Below are positions 53,510 through 63,757 of a stretch of DNA of 64,000 nucleotides, piece by piece. The notes below the pieces were generated by a model. It made no database searches and was not told the DNA's origin. It saw only the letters and a program-made list of their open reading frames with translations. The position numbers and the translations under genes were made by a program. Source of the DNA: Branchiostoma belcheri (Eukaryota; Chordata; Leptocardii; Amphioxiformes; Branchiostomatidae); the NCBI RefSeq assembly GCF_001625305.1, contig NW_017804365.1:992824-1056823 (forward strand), given 5' to 3'. Numbering within the stretch: position 1 is the first letter of the stretch; every line of letters begins with the position of its first letter.

Positions 53510-55630
53510 CGTGACCAAGACGAACTGACTAGTCGTCGAAAATTCGGAGGTATGTACCTTAGGATTTAATAGTCACTGATTGAAAGAATTTATTACTGAA
53601 CAAGATTATATCAGTATATCACCAGGCACTGACACCTTTTACTAGTGGTGAACATACCTTCTACATTCATATTTCTTCATGTAGATTAAATGTAGCTCAT
53701 CAACAATAATCCAGACGATCCTAGCACAGCATTTCCTCACATTGCCTGGGGGAAGAAAAAGGCAATGGCTTCTTCTTACAGTGATATTTACATCTATGCT
53801 CTACAGGATACAAGACATTTGATTGGCCGCCATAACTTGACGAGACGCACAAAAATTAGTAGACAGCAATAGAACGGGAAAGACAGTACGTAAACATCAA
53901 GCGAGCAGGCTTACAAGCCTGTGCAAAGGCAGAATCGATTGCCGTCCAAAAAGCAGAAGTTCCCGGCCAATGCGTCAACATGAACCTTGCCTATCACGTC
54001 GTTCCTAACACTTAAATCAAAATTTCTCGATTCCAACCGGCGACGAGTTTAGATCGAAGGTCATTAACGGTCGAATCACGTTTTTCCTTATCGACCTTTT
54101 TTTCAGAATATTATTACGGAAGCTCACCACGTTATCTCGGCAGTCGGTAGATAGCCTTTATTTCACCCGTGCAAGTAGCTGTTTCATTTCTGGAAGATTA
54201 CCTGTCGTTAAGTAAAGGCATTAACCTACATCGCATCGCTGCCCGCCATCTGTTGTTTTTTCTACCACTTTTCAAGAACTCTATATGTTGTAAAAACCCG
54301 CAAGGAATACAAAAGTGATCACCTTAATCATGGATGTTATTTAATGCACGTGTGCTTGCATACATGTAAATGCATAATAAACTTGTGCAAATTTGGATTC
54401 GTTAGAAAAAGAGATCCATCAAAAATAGTCGAAATCTAAAACTGAAATTAAACCCGTGTTTTCAATCCATTGCTCTTTTTTTAATTATAAAATTGTAAAT
54501 TTCAATTTTTTTACTCGTTCTTGATGTGTGGATATAATTACTTTGCAAACCTGCACCCAGTTTGAGATTATTTTGCTCCGGAGCTAGTCATTGATTTTTT
54601 TTGGGTCGAGGGAAATGCGACATATGGATTGCATTTGCGGATCAGGCCTGTGTGTTGAATAGTTTCAGTTGGGATGAACGGGCTTACATCATTAAGTCGT
54701 CATTAGTATGGCGTCCGCAGAATGTCAATCTGTCTCAATCATGTCAATATTTATGGCCTTCTAGTACAGGAGGAGTGCTATAGGATGAGAAATTAGAGTG
54801 AGGTGGTGTATGTGTACGTGTGAGTGTGTGTGTACATGTGTTGGGGGGAGGGGGGTGACAGGATCTGTCGCATGAGAAAAATGACCCTTATACATTAACC
54901 AGAAAGCAATTTCGTAGAAATTAACATGCTTTTTATATAGTTATCATGCTTTTCTCAGATTCATATTTGGTTTAGGACCTAGGGACATAATAAGTTGGAA
55001 GTTGCTCAAACATAATTGATCAATGACGTTGTAGTGACCATTTGAAGCCCCGATTAAAAATAACCTGGTGTCTAGTCCACGCAGTTCAAGTGGGTTCTCT
55101 TCAGGGATGCAGAAGATCTTCCCCGCCCGACTGAGCTAGTCTCCTCGGTAAGTTTTGCACGTAAGACAAGAGCTCAATTAGCCCTCAATCAAGTTCTCGC
55201 ATACAACACTCTATCACAAGCATGATAATCCCAAAAGGCGGCCGGTTGAACTGGGCGGGGTACAACTAACAGAGCCCCCGATGAGTGCCGGGCCCCAACC
55301 ACGAGAGACCGGACACCATGCTACGATTAAAGTCAACGTGACGTTGTTATCAAGCGGGGGAGGGGGGCTGAGAGAGGTCGATAGGCCATAGAACTTTATG
55401 ATGTACTCCCATGGCCTGTCAACCTTCCACCCCTCTATATTTACCAGGGGTCTTACATCAAAATGTAGTTCCGCTAGTGCAGGCCTGGCGAGGAATATAA
55501 AAACCTCAATGAATAAATAAAATCACAGCTCGGTACGCGACAGACTTTGAAAGGACAGGATGTAGGGAGTCGTACGCTTCAACAAAAAATGAGCAACACG
55601 CCGTTCAAATGTAGTAAAATCAGATGAACA
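53510..55630. other. Long low-copy stretch
   Basis: Includes a GT-rich run (54810-54845). 55050-55620 is somewhat GC-richer without a recognised element. No supported gene. Confidence 0.35.
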
Positions 55631-55636
55631 CATTAA

Positions 55637-56161
55637 CCCTAAACAGTACACTTAGGCTCCGCGCGGACCCCAGCACTATATATGCTGTAATATTTTTTTT
55701 GTTTCTAAAGATTTTTTTTTTTAATTTCTGGTAATTGTTAAAAGTTGTCCCTCAATATAGTGCAGAAAACCCAGTTTCCCCCATTCTTAAAAATTTTTTA
55801 TATCTGATTTTTTTTTTGGTCCGCGCGGACCCCAGCCGGCTTTCGATCGTAATGGATACACTGGCGTTCTTATACATTACTTTATTTCCGTTGTTATATG
55901 TTTTTAAGCACTTGTATGGCCACCAAATTTTCAGAGAATGGTGTACTAATAGAATTAAATTCTAACAACTTTGGTGTAATTATGACGTCATATGACGTCA
56001 GAGCTAATAATATAGTCCGCCATCTTGGATTTTGACCAATGACGTCATCAAATAAGCATACATTATGAATATTAAATGATTTAAGTTATCTCTAATTATG
56101 TAAAATGGCGCGGACCCCAGGTGTACAGATTAATCAGTCCGTGAAGGTGTACTGTTGAGGG
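55637..56161 (+). mobile_element. Non-autonomous piggyBac-like MITE, internally deleted copy (525 bp)
   Basis: TTAA at 55633-55636 and 56162-56165. Termini CCCTAAACAGTACACTTAG and GGTGTACTGTTGAGGG. It tracks 7953-8939 until about 56105, then jumps to the right subterminal GCGCGGACCCCAGGTG, missing about 460 bp including the X-box. Two of the three GC palindromes are damaged. Confidence 0.8.
55983..56047. promoter_or_regulatory. CRE / YY1-type cluster in the shorter piggyBac-like MITE
   Basis: TGACGTCA at 55983-55990, 55993-56000 and 56040-56047; GTCCGCCATCTTGG at 56015-56028. The spacing is the same as in the 7953-8939 copy, so these sites belong to the family and not to one locus. Confidence 0.5.
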
Positions 56162-56169
56162 TTAAGCTG

Positions 56170-57215
56170 TATCAAAATTTAGGGCGGAATACTTTTTTTT
56201 TTAATTCGCGTTCTGGAAAGCACTGTGGTGTGCATCCCAACTCATCAGACATCCTAGCCCTCTATACAAACCACCTACTCTCATTTTGTAAGCTGATCTG
56301 ACATTCTTTTTAATTCGCCAAATCATATTGTTATATTTTCTTTCATTCTTTAACTTTGTAATATTAACATTTAAATTAGTTTTGTATTGGAAAATGAGTT
56401 TACATTAGGCTATTTTACGGTATTTAAAAAATGGTTTGTATTATAAGCATAGCTTCATTATGAACTTTTGGCTCATCTTATTGAGAATAAACCTCCCCAT
56501 AGGATGCTAATGCCTGATACTCCAATAAATCTCATATGTCTATTCAATGAATTTAACTGTTTACCCTTACATAGAATTAACGCAGGGATGCTACTTGATG
56601 ACAAAGATATATGAATAAGATATTTCTCATCTTGATTTCCCCTGTGTCTGTTGCAAAACGATTGGCGTAATTAGCTGCTTATTTGAACAATGAAAACGTA
56701 AATACATATTTCAATGTAAAATACTCACCGTTGTTAATATGGTGCTAATTGCTGTTTTTATTAAGAACCTGCCCAATGGGAAAGCCTGCTGGTTAGATGG
56801 AATTACTAATGAGCATTAAAATATGCAGGACCGAAACTGAGTATCCACCTCAGCGTGCAAAATACCTGGTTGCCCAGTTGCCCAGGGCAACCAAACTTTA
56901 CTTGAGGCAGCCTATTTTGGAACCTAGGTTGCCCAGTGTGCTACCTGAATTTAAGAATGCCCCCCCCCCCCAAAAAAAAAACATTCCCACTTGGCTTGCC
57001 CCACTGTATCTGGCAGATGCTTTTTAATTTGAGGTATTAATGGCTATTACTAGTATCAGTTAATTAAAGGCTGTTATAGAAATATCGTCAAAGGCTTATG
57101 TATGTAACATTACTTAATTTGAACAACCTAAAATTCTGGTTGCCCACACGTATTTTGTACACTGCACCTCTCTACTTTCTTCTTCTCCTTCTCCTTCTTC
57201 TTTGACGTTAGAGAA
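56170..57215. other. Unassigned AT-rich stretch
   Basis: Contains GGTTGCCCAG words three times between 56868 and 56937 and a C12 run near 56961. No supported gene (56797-57027 has no domain). Confidence 0.35.
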
Positions 57216-57224
57216 GCAAAGACT

Positions 57225-57670
57225 TGTTTAAAGTTAAAACTTTTGATCCAACACAAAGAAATCTCTCACCTAGAGCTTTCGACCAGTCACTCTGGTCTTC
57301 CTCAGTAGACTGACCCAGTGAATCTTGTCACGTGGCTTCTTTGCACACATCCACATAGAGTCACCCGGGCATTTTGTTTCACTTGACACTGTACTAATTT
57401 TAGACACTGAACAAGACTATTTCTTGAGAGGGGTGAAGGAAACCATATACATCAGGGCCCACATTGCATCACTCTTCACTGAACAGCGACGGGGCCGACA
57501 TCGTCTACAAGATGACCCTTTGACCCAGTGTTAACGTCACACTTCAAGTTCACTGGGCCAGTCTACTGAGGAAGACCAGAGTGACTGGTCTTAACTCTAG
57601 GTGAGAGATTTCTTTGTGTTGGATCAAAAGTTATAACATGTAACTACCAACTCAGATGAATTTTCATGAT
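57225..57670. mobile_element. Fold-back element, family d, with insertion
   Basis: The left arm GTTAAAACTTTTGATCC ... CTCAGTAGACTGACCC and right arm CAGTCTACTGAGGAAG ... AGTTATAACATGTAACTACC face each other. About 140 bp of unrelated sequence (57345-57480, an ORF at 57325-57534) sits in the loop relative to 40005-40295. Confidence 0.65.
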
Positions 57671-57674
57671 AATT

Positions 57675-57880
57675 ACATATCTTGTAGACACCAGTCTTAA
57701 GTTGCGTTGCAATCCCTCTTCTTTCTCCACGAAGATAAAACCTTCCTCCGTCACCTTGTTTCACCCCCTTCTCTTTCAGTCTTTCAGCCATTGACTATTC
57801 CGTTTGACCATTCCTTTTTTTCTAGGCAATTTGTCTCAATGTTCTTCTCGTCTGCTCTTGTGCAAACCTTTTTACCTGGT
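57675..57880. other. Unassigned spacer between two family d copies
   Basis: Pyrimidine-rich; nothing recognised. Confidence 0.35.
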
Positions 57881-57884
57881 ACTA

Positions 57885-58100
57885 TAATGAAAGTTCATCT
57901 GTGTTGGTAGTTACGTGTTTAAAGTTAAAACTTTTGGTCCAACATAAAAAGTTCTCTCACCTAGAGCTTTCGACCAGTCACTCTGGTCTTCCTCAGTAGA
58001 CTGACCCAGTAAAACTTGTCACATTGCTTCTTTGAAGTGTGACGTCAACACTGCGTCAAAGGTATCTGGTAGACGATGTCGGCCCCCGTCGCGGTTAAGT
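57885..58100. mobile_element. Fold-back element, family d, left arm and loop only
   Basis: GAAAGTTCATCTGTGTTGG, TTTAAAGTTAAAACTTTTGG and GAGCTTTCGACCAGTCAC, then the loop GACGTCAACACTGCG and GATGTCGGCCCCCGTC. The right arm is lost. The minus-strand ribozyme-like core is at about 57964-57998. Confidence 0.65.
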
Positions 58101-58104
58101 GAAG

Positions 58105-58600
58105 GGTGGTGGGCCCAGATTTAAAAGTCTCCTTCCCTCTCTCAGTTTGTCCATGCTTATCCTAATTTTCTATTCCTCCCAAAACTTGGCGGCATGCCGT
58201 CGCTGGTTGTACGGGGGGAATTTGTGTTGTACCTGAACGCTGTTGAAACAAGACGTATCGCTATGTCAGGCCAGGGTTGCTCTGAGAGTATGGAGACCAT
58301 GGCCTTTTTCATGTCGAGTGGATTTGCATGATGGACTCTTGTCTCGGGGGCGTCTGTACAGGCCCATGTAGGTTTATCAACGTCAGTTATGCCCCAGTAG
58401 GGTAGTAGCTAGGTTCCGATCTACTCAGGAAGGGCGATCGTGATGAAGTCACAATCCTTCACATAGACGATAAGCTACAAGCAAAATGTTTATTCATTAA
58501 ACTTATTGCCAGAAGCTACGATTGTGTATAAATGGTAACGTTAAAGAATTGGAAGAAGCATTCTAGTCGTTTGTGTTTCTCCAACGTATTGAATACAAGT
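58105..58600. other. Unassigned stretch
   Basis: No repeat or gene recognised. Confidence 0.35.
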
Positions 58601-58604
58601 AAAA

Positions 58605-58810
58605 ATTAGAAATCTAACATTTGCAACGCAGATATATATGTTAAGATTGGAGTCTAAATCCCCCTTGCCAAAAAATTGATGTAACCCAACACTAGCTAGT
58701 TACCATGGTGATAGACGTCTGGTTTTGGTCGTTGACCTTATTTGTTTAGAGAAGAAGAGGAGTAAACTAGGCAAAAACGACATGTGTTCAATCGGTAAAC
58801 ATAAAAAAGT
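58605..58810 (+). mobile_element. X-box-bearing dispersed element, single arm
   Basis: AACATTTGCAACGC, AAATCCCCCTTGCC, GATGTAACCCAACACTAG and GTTACCATGGTGAT (58699-58712) match the arms of 4515-5705. Truncated on the right. Confidence 0.6.
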
Positions 58811-59000
58811 AAAGATCATTAGGGTCCTTCTCGCACTACATGTTGCATATGGCGTCGCTTATCTCCGGTTCTACAGTCCTTGGGCCACACAGTGTGTCAT
58901 TCAGTAATTGCAGCAGGTGGACTACATGAATACAACCAAAAACAAAAAAAGCCAAATCGTGATCCTTGGCGACCTTGGCATTGCCGTGTTGCATTGCCGT

Positions 59001-59034
59001 GTTGCATTCGATTGTTAAAACAATCGAATGCAAC
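59001..59034. repeat. Perfect 16-bp-arm palindrome
   Basis: GTTGCATTCGATTGTT and its complement are separated by AA. Just upstream GCATTGCCGTGTT is repeated twice (58983-59008). Confidence 0.85.
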
Positions 59035-59179
59035 TCCTCCGGGGTTGGGACTGTTGTAAACGACCCCTTGCAGGACAGTTGTGATTTACACTCACCAACA
59101 ACTAAGTGAAGCCTGCGGATGGAACAATTCTGGTGACAATCTGTCCGTCCGTGGATAGTTTCATCAGGTTGGTAAGTCA

Positions 59180-59325
59180 CTCAGTAAAGAGACTCTTTTT
59201 TACACAACCAAGTCTTTTATTCAGCCGACGTTTTGGTGACCGTCTGCAACTTTCCTTTAGGGCAACTCTGACTGGTTTACATTGCACTACAGCACAGGTG
59301 TCGACAATCTGTACGGCTAGCAGCT
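59180..59325 (-). repeat. Fold-back / Penelope-like terminal repeat, family c, minus strand
   Basis: On the minus strand: CAATGTAAACCAGTCAGAG, a decayed core (GGAAAGTTGCAGACGGTCAC, CAAAACGTCGG) and CTGAATAAAAGACTTGG. Same layout as 3355-3640; the core stem is mostly lost. Confidence 0.55.
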
Positions 59326-59329
59326 AGCT

Positions 59330-59735
59330 TGACAGAGAAGAAAATTCGGATAAAGCGGGTCACGTATTCCTTGTACCAGACACCTCCCCGGGCAGACTAT
59401 CAATCGTAGATTGCCAACAGATCTAGAGTTCGCTGGAGCGTGCAAGTGGAATGTGGGGGCTAGGGACTTATATTTCCTGTTTTCACCGGCGATGGCATTT
59501 TCTCTGTGAGTAAAAGTCCAATCCCTTACATTGTGTCTCTTCTAAACAGTACATAAATGTAATGGTACCGCAAGTTTGACAGACCGCCACTCCCTTGTAA
59601 TCCAGCAACTGATTTATGATGACTTTACTTCTGTGTTAATAACTATGAGTTATACAAGGTATTATCAAAAATATTTAAATTAATTGAGCCAACTAGTATA
59701 GTTCGTCGATTAAAAGGTGATTGCAATTTGTATTA
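59330..59735. other. Unassigned stretch
   Basis: Nothing recognised. Confidence 0.35.
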
Positions 59736-59739
59736 ATGA

Positions 59740-59870
59740 CCTTGCTATTAATGATTTATGTTGTAAACAAGCATCGAAATTCAGCCATGGCAACCCCACG
59801 GCTGCCAGTCATTGTTTGGTTGTTGTTGATCCAAATTTAATAATTAAACGAATAAAAAACAAGGAATAAT
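59740..59870 (+). repeat. LINE 3' UTR with AATAAA tail
   Basis: GAAATTCAGCCATGGCAACC, CACGGCTGCCAGTCATTG and AAACGAATAAAAAAC match the end at 2340-2568. Confidence 0.5.
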
Positions 59871-59904
59871 GACACAGGTAAAGTTGATGATTTGTATTAT
59901 GTAT

Positions 59905-59972
59905 TCATTTTGCCTGAGATGTAGTGTTCACGCCATCAAATCTCAGCAAGGTGCAGTACTTGCTGCAAACTC
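59905..59972 (+). repeat. Direct repeat bracketing the left inverted arm, copy 1
   Basis: TTGCCTGAGATGTAGTGTTC, ACGCCATCAAATCTCAGC and AAGGTGCAGTACTTGCTG recur at 60482-60546 with about four changes. Confidence 0.8.
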
Positions 59973-59974
59973 TA

Positions 59975-60475
59975 AGAATTGACTTTGAGGATCCAGTTTT
60001 ACTGCCACTTTTCTCGTCCTTGCAGAGGGCCTTCAAGAGACGAAGCTTTCATTTAATTTACTGCTCAACGAAATAGCTGACGTCGATATTCAAGCATCAG
60101 CATGTAGCTGTCATTGTTTCCATATAAATTGTTTAGTGTATATTCTAATATTATCGGTACATTACAGTGAATATGCCTTTCTTAAAGGGCCTTTCTGTCA
60201 CCGAAACGACGGCTGAATAAAAGACTTGGTTGTGTCAAGGTAGTCTGGTGGTAAGGGTTGTTGATTCACAATCTGAAGGTTCTGCATTGGTTCGAATCCC
60301 TGGCTGGCCGCACTACTCTGTCATTAGAAAAGGCAACAATGTCCTATTTCTTCACTCGACTTGCCTGGGTTTTAAATATGTACCTAGCTTCGGATAAGCT
60401 CATTTCACACATGTAGAGCCATGGTTGACAGCTCTGTGGTAGGGGCTTTAGCAACGTCCTTGGAAGTAAAATCCA
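59975..60475 (+). repeat. Long inverted repeat, left arm
   Basis: About 500 bp is inverted at 62108-62628. Shared landmarks include AATTGACTTTGAGGATCC, CTTTCATTTAATTTACTG, a family c fold-back tail, a tRNA-type SINE, and AGGGGCTTTAGCAACGTCC. The spacer is about 1.6 kb. Confidence 0.85.
60238..60400 (+). mobile_element. tRNA-derived SINE in the left arm
   Basis: A box TAGTCTGGTGGTAAGGG and B box GGTTCGAATCCC, then GGCAACAATGTCCTATTTC. It follows the family c tail immediately (TTGGTTGTGTCAAGG). The inverted twin is at 62195-62358. Confidence 0.65.
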
Positions 60476-60481
60476 AGGTTT

Positions 60482-60546
60482 TTTGCCTGAGATGTAGTGT
60501 ACACGCCATCAAATCTCAACAAGGTGCAGTGCTTGCTGCAAACGCG
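60482..60546 (+). repeat. Direct repeat bracketing the left inverted arm, copy 2
   Basis: See copy 1 at 59905-59972. This copy lies just inside the left arm and just before the LINE fragment. Confidence 0.8.
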
Positions 60547-60551
60547 TCTAA

Positions 60552-60827
60552 GTGCCATTTTTCACTCCAGGTGTTGACGTGTCACGGAGCATAGATATTC
60601 AAAGAATACGAATCACAGACTGGTTTATTATTTTACTCTACAATGATAAGCGCCTATTGCTGTTTACCTTTCTTTCCGCTTGTTCAATTGATTTCAATAC
60701 GTTAGATCTCTTAGATACATGTAAATGCAACTACATTTTCAGGGGAGATAACCAATATAGTGTTCAAATAGGAAAATACATTAAAGAATGTTTCGATCGT
60801 AGAGAACACATGTTAGAGAATAGTTAA
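60552..60827 (+). pseudogene. LINE ORF carboxy-terminal fragment
   Basis: The 91-codon frame ends FNTLDLLDTCKCNYIFRGD, then IGKYIKECFDRREHMLENS. The IGKYIKECF segment is shared with the minus-strand LINE relic at 50267-50600, and the position matches VGKFIFESLQKR in 635-1495. It has no RT or endonuclease. A 160-bp UTR follows and ends with CAATAAAGAATCTCTATC and TCTATT (to 60985), a typical LINE end. The apparent ATG is not the true protein start. It sits in the spacer of the long inverted repeat. Confidence 0.75.
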
Positions 60828-60989
60828 CCTTTATTGTTATATCATACATATACTCTGTACGTAAGATAACGTTATCCACACATGTATTTAGCTTTGTTAG
60901 ATCTTTAGTTCAGTTGTAGAAGACCATACAAAAGTCTCTGTACTTTTTTATTGTGTCAATAAAGAATCTCTATCTCTATTTTACAACAA

Positions 60990-61505
60990 TTCCAGCCTTT
61001 CATGGCTAAATTGAGGGCACGATATACATTGAAATTAATCGTGAATGGTTCAACAATTCGGCAAAAAAGGGTAAAAGGGTTAAACACTATTCTTTAACCT
61101 AGTTCTGCAGCTGAACTGCATGAAGTTGCCCTCTGTTCTAAGTTCTCTGCCATGTAGGCTTCCAAGTTTAGGAGGAAGCCAACTAGAGAAGGTGGGGGAT
61201 TTACATATAGACATTTCATTTGGCTGTTCCTTATGTTAAGTTTGAAAATCAAAATCAAAACGATGACGGCGGACGTACAGAAGCTGGGTGATGTCGCGTC
61301 AAGGCTCCAAATTAACTAATGATGCATGGAAGAAAAACAGAACATAAATAATTGTGGATAAAACAATGTCTAATTGGAGTTAATGACTATGATATTTGCT
61401 GTAATATATGATTTTTTTTTCATATCAAAACATAAATTACTAGGGACAGTAACATTTGCTAGCGAGGAAATTTATTACATTTTACTCCATCTCCCTTAAT
61501 ATATA
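60990..61505. other. Unassigned stretch in the inverted-repeat spacer
   Basis: No ORF or repeat end recognised. Confidence 0.35.
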
Positions 61506-61509
61506 CCAA

Positions 61510-61840
61510 CATGTAGTCACAAGATGTGGTGACGGCACACACAAGTTTGTTCAACTTATATTGATGCCGCCACCAACACATGGGACAATATAATACTCTT
61601 TTTTTGCCATGCATGCCAAAAACAGTTTTTATACTATGCGGATTTCCTTACTTAATAACAATACGAGGAACCAATGACAATGCGGAGAGGTAAGTTTGGC
61701 AGGAACACAACTGTTTAATTTCATAACAAATGAGACATATAAACATGACCTTGAACTTCTTTTTTACCTTAGCAAAGTGAGAAAAGACCTGTAAAGTGCC
61801 TTCCTCAAGGGCATAGACAAAATCGGCGGTAATAGTTATA
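61510..61840 (-). mobile_element. tRNA-type SINE body, minus strand, interrupted
   Basis: On the minus strand AGTGCC/CACTT... GGTCTTTTCTCACTTTGC (61770-61800) and GTTGGTGGCGGCATCAAT, TGTGCCGTCACCACATC (61510-61590) match the SINE at 27010-27265. About 170 bp of unrelated sequence (61605-61765) separates them. The tRNA head is not clear. Confidence 0.55.
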
Positions 61841-61844
61841 ACTA

Positions 61845-62100
61845 TGGTTTGGAGTAAAATTATGATATATATAAAAAAAAACTATTGCACTTACAATGAT
61901 GTGCTTATATAATGCCAATTTAGGATCAGTGTAAAGGGTCTTCTCTTTTCGCAATTAATACAACACATAATTTTTGTACAGTAAGTGTAAGACCGAACTG
62001 TGAGGTTTGAACCACTCACACCAGGAAGGACCCCTATTCTTAAAAAAAAATCACATATAGTAGGATCTTGAACGCGCTCGATCGAGATGTGGTTCTCTTC
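61845..62100. other. Unassigned spacer
   Basis: Nothing recognised. Confidence 0.35.
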
Positions 62101-62107
62101 AAATCAC

Positions 62108-62628
62108 GGAACCTCCGATTTTACGTCCAAGGACGTTGCTAAAGCCCCTACCACAGAGCTGTCAACCCAAGTGGTTCTACATGTGTGAAATGAGCTTATC
62201 CAAAGCTAGGTACATATCTAAACCCAGGCAGGTAGAGTGAAGAAATAGGACATTGTTGCCTTTCCTAATGACAGAGTAGTGCGGCCAGCCAGGGATTCGA
62301 ACCAATGCAGAACCTTCAGATTGTGAATCAACAACCCTAACCACCAGACTACCTAGACACAACCAAGTCTTTTATTCAGCCGACGTTTCGGTGACAGAAA
62401 GGCACTTTAAGAAAGGCATAATCACCGCAATGTACCGATAATATTAGAATATTCACACTAAATAATTTATATGGAAGCAATGACAGCTACATGCTGATGC
62501 TTGAATATCGACGGCAGCTATTTCGTTGAGCGGTAAATTAAATGAAAGCTTCGTCTCTTGAAGGCCCTCTGCAAGGACGATAAAAGCACAAAAAGTGGCA
62601 GTAAAACTGGATCCTCAAAGTCAATTCT
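62108..62628 (-). repeat. Long inverted repeat, right arm
   Basis: Inverted copy of 59975-60475, including the SINE and family c tail. By eye the arms differ at scattered bases and small indels, so the duplication is not fresh. Confidence 0.85.
62195..62358 (-). mobile_element. tRNA-derived SINE in the right arm
   Basis: Minus-strand twin of 60238-60400: B box complement GGGATTCGAACC and A box complement CCCTAACCACCAGACTA. Confidence 0.65.
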
Positions 62629-62634
62629 TAGCAT

Positions 62635-63750
62635 ACTGAGTGTGAGGCAAAAATACGATGTCGCTGACGGAAAACGGTTCCTTGTTTTGTATCTTAGGCT
62701 AATTCTATCTATAACCATTTTTTTGGTGGTATCAAATGTAAAGGGACTCCACACGTAGCTTGTTTTGGGGATATCCCAAATGCTACAAGTACGAAATGAT
62801 GACAAAAATGTACTGCGAAACGGCAGAAAATGTCAATATCAGACAGATTTCCTAAGCCAGAATATGTTTTGCTTTGCTAAAATGCAAATAAAATAACCCC
62901 AAATACTTATACGGGGCGTGCGTGTCTTAAAATGTTTATTCACAGACATGGCGAGTCTATAATAAGTACTTCCATCCGCTTGCCGCGCCGGTGTTAGCCC
63001 CAGGCGTTGCCTTGGGACCCGGAGACAGCCATCATTTTCTTTCACCACCATCCTCGCATGTAACTATGGCCGGGGGAAATAAAACGAAACTTGCTTGGCA
63101 AAATTGCTTGTTCTCTGTCAATTCGAGACGTAATGCGATTGATATTGCGTGTAAATGCCAGTACTAGCTGATGCGTGTGTAATAGGCACACACAACTCAG
63201 ATGTATAGTTCATGTAATCCCTTGTGACCGTGCCCAAAGTGGATGGAGGCCCACTCAGTACCCAAGCGTTCGGCTGTGCAATAGTTTCTAAATTCTCAAG
63301 AGTGTTTTGAAAAGAAAATGTTTCAGGGTTCGACATTTACCTCGGCGGAGTTATCTGGTTATTGTAGTACATAACGCGGCGGTGGAAACGCCGTGTATAT
63401 GTCAATTATGGGTAATAAGAACAACCCGTTACGGAGATTTGTCATTTGCAGGGTTTCAATTGTGAAGACTGCAATGGTAGTATTTTACTCCAAACCACAG
63501 GTATTAATTCTAAAGTACGTTTATCATTTATAAAATATGCTTGTGTACGGGTCCATTAGGTACACGCACCACGCCTTCTTTTACTTCCATACGTGATTAC
63601 ACAAACAGATCTAGCCGTCATGTACTTCATGCTCCAGTGTTTCCAACATGCGTACGAAATGAAGTAATTTTTTCTGCTTGAAGTCACTCCATGCGATTAT
63701 CACGCAGACACAGGCCTCGCGAGCTGCGTTATTTTCTATTCACAGTCGTA
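62635..63750. other. Low-copy stretch, possibly genic on the minus strand
   Basis: 62740-62890 carries CACGTAGCTTGTTTTGGGG and TTGCTTTGCTAAAATGC, a decayed relative of the 33455-33760 MITE. A minus frame at 62839-63051 starts at GAGGATGGTGG, a fair initiation context. Another at 63118-63336 has balanced composition (PNAWVLSGPPSTLGTVTRDY). Neither matches a family I know. Confidence 0.25.
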
Positions 63751-63757
63751 GAATAAA

